DNA from: Mucilaginibacter paludis DSM 18603
GTDB taxonomy: Bacteria; Bacteroidota; Bacteroidia; Sphingobacteriales; Sphingobacteriaceae
Reading direction: 5' to 3'
Length of the DNA: 64,000 bases
Assembly: GCF_000166195.2 (NCBI RefSeq)
Contig: NZ_CM001403.1
Span: 5,350,432 to 5,414,431, forward strand
Notes under the pieces: generated by a model
Told to the model about the DNA's origin: nothing
What the model saw: the letters and a program-made list of their open reading frames with translations, nothing else
Databases searched by the model: none
Shown: positions 61,706-64,000 of the stretch, piece after piece
Numbering within the stretch: the first letter of the stretch is position 1
Layout: each line of letters starts with the position of its first letter
Made by a program: the position numbers and the translations under genes

Positions 61706-62464
61706 ATGAAACAAACCCGACACGTTGATAATTTTATAGATTATTCGCTTTATACCAATACGCTGGAAGAATTATCTTTCCAATCTCCTTTATTAGTTAA
61801 TACAATTAACCAATATTCTTACTGCATGGCGAATGAGGATGCTGGCTTTAAAGAGTCACTCCAGATGTCTGATATATTACTTCCGGATGGTATTTCTATA
61901 GTGGCTGCCGAATATTTGTTAACAGGAAACAAGATCAAAAAGATATCTGGGGCTGATTTACATCATCATTTGTTAAAAGATTTGAATGAAAAATCGGGAA
62001 GTTGTTTCTATTTAGGAGCATCAGAAAGTACCCTCAACAAAATCAGGCAAAAATTGGCTATCGAGTTTCCTAACGTAAAGGTTGGCACCTATTCGCCTCC
62101 GTTTAAAAAACACTTCAGTCCAGACGATGATCAAAAAATGGTTGAGGCAGTCAATTTGTTTAAACCTGATGTATTATTTATTGGCATGACAGCCCCTAAA
62201 CAAGAAATATGGGCCTATAAGCATAAAGATAATTTACAGGCGAAAACAATTTGCACAATAGGTGCTGTTTTTGATTTTTACGCCGGTACCATCAAACGAG
62301 CACCTAATTTTTTAATCAGGTTTGGTTTGGAATGGTTAGGGCGCTTGCTTAAGGAACCAAAGCGCATGTGGAAACGATATTTGTATTATGGGCCTGTATT
62401 TATAGCTTTAATGCTTAAGGAGCGTGTCAAGAAAACTTTTTTTAACAGGTATATTTTACACTAA
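61706..62464 (+). CDS. WecB/TagA/CpsF family glycosyltransferase
   Basis: A 252-residue enzyme of GT26 type, adding ManNAc, ManNAcA or a related sugar to a lipid-linked acceptor. Conserved landmarks: LPDGISIVAAEY (about 62-73), KKISGADLHHHLL, FIGMTAPKQEIWAYKHK (about 152-168), the core GAVFDFYAGTIKRAP, and the C-terminal GLEWLGRLLKEPKRMWKRYL. All residues typical of an active enzyme are there. The gap of 155 bases before it is AT-rich and could hold its own promoter. Downstream, it is convergent with the partial beta-helix gene, 22 bases away. It ends the gene cluster as visible. Confidence 0.93.
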   Translation: MKQTRHVDNFIDYSLYTNTLEELSFQSPLLVNTINQYSYCMANEDAGFKESLQMSDILLPDGISIVAAEYLLTGNKIKKISGADLHHHLLKDLNEKSGSCFYLGASESTLNKIRQKLAIEFPNVKVGTYSPPFKKHFSPDDDQKMVEAVNLFKPDVLFIGMTAPKQEIWAYKHKDNLQAKTICTIGAVFDFYAGTIKRAPNFLIRFGLEWLGRLLKEPKRMWKRYLYYGPVFIALMLKERVKKTFFNRYILH

Positions 62465-62486
62465 TTAATTTACGCATACAAAAATT

Positions 62487-64000
62487 TCAATAGTGCTGGT
62501 TAGTAGTGGTAAACGAAGATGATGCATATTTAGGTTTAGCCACGGTTGCTATCAAAATTACCGACGAATAGGGTTTAATGTTTACTTGTTTAACGTAAGT
62601 ATTACGATGAATATCCTGGTAATTTTGGTTTAGCGCTATAGTTTTAATCTGATCGGTTGCATTATACTCAAAACGTATAGAGTCTGTAGCAAGTTCTACC
62701 GAGAACTGATCTTTTCCATTAATCGTTTTCCAATTTGGAAGATTATAAATGGTATTTATGCCGTTCTTCAGGCGGGGCGCTGTTGTATTGCTTATCTCGT
62801 TTTTAGGCCGGTTGTAAAAATTACTATCCAATTGGCCAAAAGAGTTCATATCATCCTGGTGTGTAGAAAACTTTGCAGTTGCTTGTTGGCTTGTTCCTGA
62901 AAAAAAAGTGTTATTGACGATATTATTGTTTCTGATATAGCTGCTGGTAGTTAAATAATGATCCTGCTCTAATCGCAATTGTACACCGTTATTGAAGGCG
63001 ATGTTATTATAGATGTTAATATCCTTCGCATTGTGTATCTTTATTCCATTGTCGGCGCACAACGATACCGTGTTATCTGATATCGTTACACTTTCGGTAT
63101 TATCATCAATATAAATACCCTCTGCCTGCATTGATTTTGTCTTGCCTGCACCTGCGTTGTTGCCTATTCCATGCAGTATAATGTTCCCGAGTATTTTTTT
63201 ATTGACGGTTTTAGACCAGTCGCCAACATAAATACCGGCGCCATCATCCTTCGTCAAACAGAAATAAGTAATATAATTGTTTTTAGCTACCGAGGTATTG
63301 CCGCCAAAATAAATGCCATTGTATCCGGTGCTGTCAATAATGTTTTTTTCTATCATCGTGTTGTCGCCAAACGCTGTAATTCCTTCATAGGTACCCGAGC
63401 CGCTTTTGCCCAGACCGGGTATAAGGCCCGTATTCTTAATCAGGTTTTTTAGCACTGAAGCATTGGTGCAGCCCACGTCCAAATTGATACCGCCACTTAA
63501 TGAGTGGTTAATAGTACAATTGCTGATGTTTAAAAAAGGCGAATAAGAAGCTAAAACAGCTTCGGCTCCGGTTAAGTCTATATTACAATTGCTTAATGTT
63601 ATTTTTCTACACTGGATAAGGCTGATAGCGCAACTTCCGGCGCCTACAAACGAGATGTTATCGAAAGTGATGTAATGATAATTTTTTATAGTAACTAAAT
63701 TATTGGCAAAACTTGTTTGTACCTGGTATCTGTTTGGATTATAAGCTCCAAAAAATACCATCATTTTATGCCTGGTGGCATCAAAATACCATTCGCCAAA
63801 TTGATCAAGCGTTTTGATGTCTTTTTGTATAAAGTAGCCGTATCCATTAGTTGGCACTGCATTGTTTCCGGGAGCGTAGGTAATGGATCCTTCTGTTTGC
63901 CCTGTAATCGTACTCCTGTCTATAATCCATCTGTTTTTCCTCACTACCAATTCCGCGCCCACCCAATTGGTTGATGCTGTAAGTTGATCGTCCGTAATGG
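62487..64000 (-). CDS. Right-handed parallel beta-helix protein (partial, 5-prime end beyond the window)
   Basis: The frame is open to the last base, with upstream residues ITDDQLTASTNWVGAELVVR, so the GTG at 63962 is not a true start and the gene continues outside the window. At least 500 residues. About 100-400 are beta-helix rungs (YHYITFDNISFVGAGSC, KITLSNCNIDLTGA, NDNTESVT-like turns, DINIYNNIAFNNG), the pectate-lyase-like fold found in polysaccharide lyases, hydrolases and epimerases. The C-terminal ~90 residues (NGINTIYNLPNWKTI ... VLIATVAKPK) appear as a separate beta domain. The N-terminal piece (GEWYFDATRHKMMVFFGAYN) resembles beta-helix proteins of DUF1565 type. Convergent with the WecB-like gene. 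Likely acts on the local or an external polysaccharide. Confidence 0.85.
   Translation of the reverse strand, partial: ITDDQLTASTNWVGAELVVRKNRWIIDRSTITGQTEGSITYAPGNNAVPTNGYGYFIQKDIKTLDQFGEWYFDATRHKMMVFFGAYNPNRYQVQTSFANNLVTIKNYHYITFDNISFVGAGSCAISLIQCRKITLSNCNIDLTGAEAVLASYSPFLNISNCTINHSLSGGINLDVGCTNASVLKNLIKNTGLIPGLGKSGSGTYEGITAFGDNTMIEKNIIDSTGYNGIYFGGNTSVAKNNYITYFCLTKDDGAGIYVGDWSKTVNKKILGNIILHGIGNNAGAGKTKSMQAEGIYIDDNTESVTISDNTVSLCADNGIKIHNAKDINIYNNIAFNNGVQLRLEQDHYLTTSSYIRNNNIVNNTFFSGTSQQATAKFSTHQDDMNSFGQLDSNFYNRPKNEISNTTAPRLKNGINTIYNLPNWKTINGKDQFSVELATDSIRFEYNATDQIKTIALNQNYQDIHRNTYVKQVNIKPYSSVILIATVAKPKYASSSFTTTNQHY

Overview
The window looks like a chromosomal segment of a Bacteroidota bacterium, most likely Sphingobacteriaceae (Mucilaginibacter/Pedobacter-like). 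The reasons are a five-domain hybrid two-component regulator beside a glycoside hydrolase, a type IX secretion (T9SS) cargo with a gliding-motility C-terminal domain next to a PorP/SprF protein, a TonB receptor with a carboxypeptidase-like N-terminal domain, few Shine-Dalgarno sequences, and several TAnnTTTG-like -7 elements. The genus is an inference. No rRNA, tRNA or CRISPR array was seen.

Layout. 0.4-6.3 kb: hybrid sensor/AraC regulator and secreted GH43-CBM6 enzyme. 6.6-8.5 kb: a small DUF6965-like gene, a tandem array of inverted-repeat elements invaded by a second repeat family, and a GIY-YIG protein. 8.6-18.1 kb (minus): a 2798-residue PKD/Ig-like adhesin followed by its PorP/SprF partner. 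18.5-22.2 kb (minus): TonB siderophore receptor and PepSY membrane protein behind a Fur-like dyad. 22.5-25.9 kb: DUF2459 protein, a frameshifted ISAs1 element and a metallophosphoesterase. 26.7-31.2 kb: a Tat-exported molybdenum hydroxylase of PaoABC/IorAB type and an HxlR regulator. 31.2-36.1 kb: a tripartite efflux operon (TolC, HlyD, MFS) divergent from an AraC regulator, with a perfect 12-bp-arm palindrome between them. 36.3-39.9 kb: DUF2339/DUF3999 pair. 40-42.4 kb: dispersed repeats split by an intact IS4-family element with a 10-bp target duplication.

42.4-45.5 kb holds the most interesting locus: a three-gene operon of an unrecognised, very basic 240-residue protein, an RtcB RNA ligase and the release-factor homologue PrfH. 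RtcB-PrfH pairs are known to repair and rescue ribosomes cut in the decoding centre. Here there is an extra basic protein and a leader region with a short ORF, a hairpin and a T-run.

45.7-49.4 kb: lipoprotein, GIGT-repeat surface protein, glycerophosphodiesterase, two small proteins (one a 56-residue zinc-ribbon candidate). 49.4-64 kb: an exopolysaccharide locus (Wza, Wzc, Wzy, Wzx, two GT4 transferases, three acyltransferase-type proteins, a WecB/TagA/CpsF transferase) flanked by two beta-helix proteins, the last cut by the window end. No initiating sugar-phosphate transferase is visible in the window.

About 3 kb of the intergenic DNA consists of at least two dispersed repeat families. In the 196-bp array the two arms of one element differ from its neighbours in a matching way, which fixes the element boundaries and indicates that the dyad itself is maintained.
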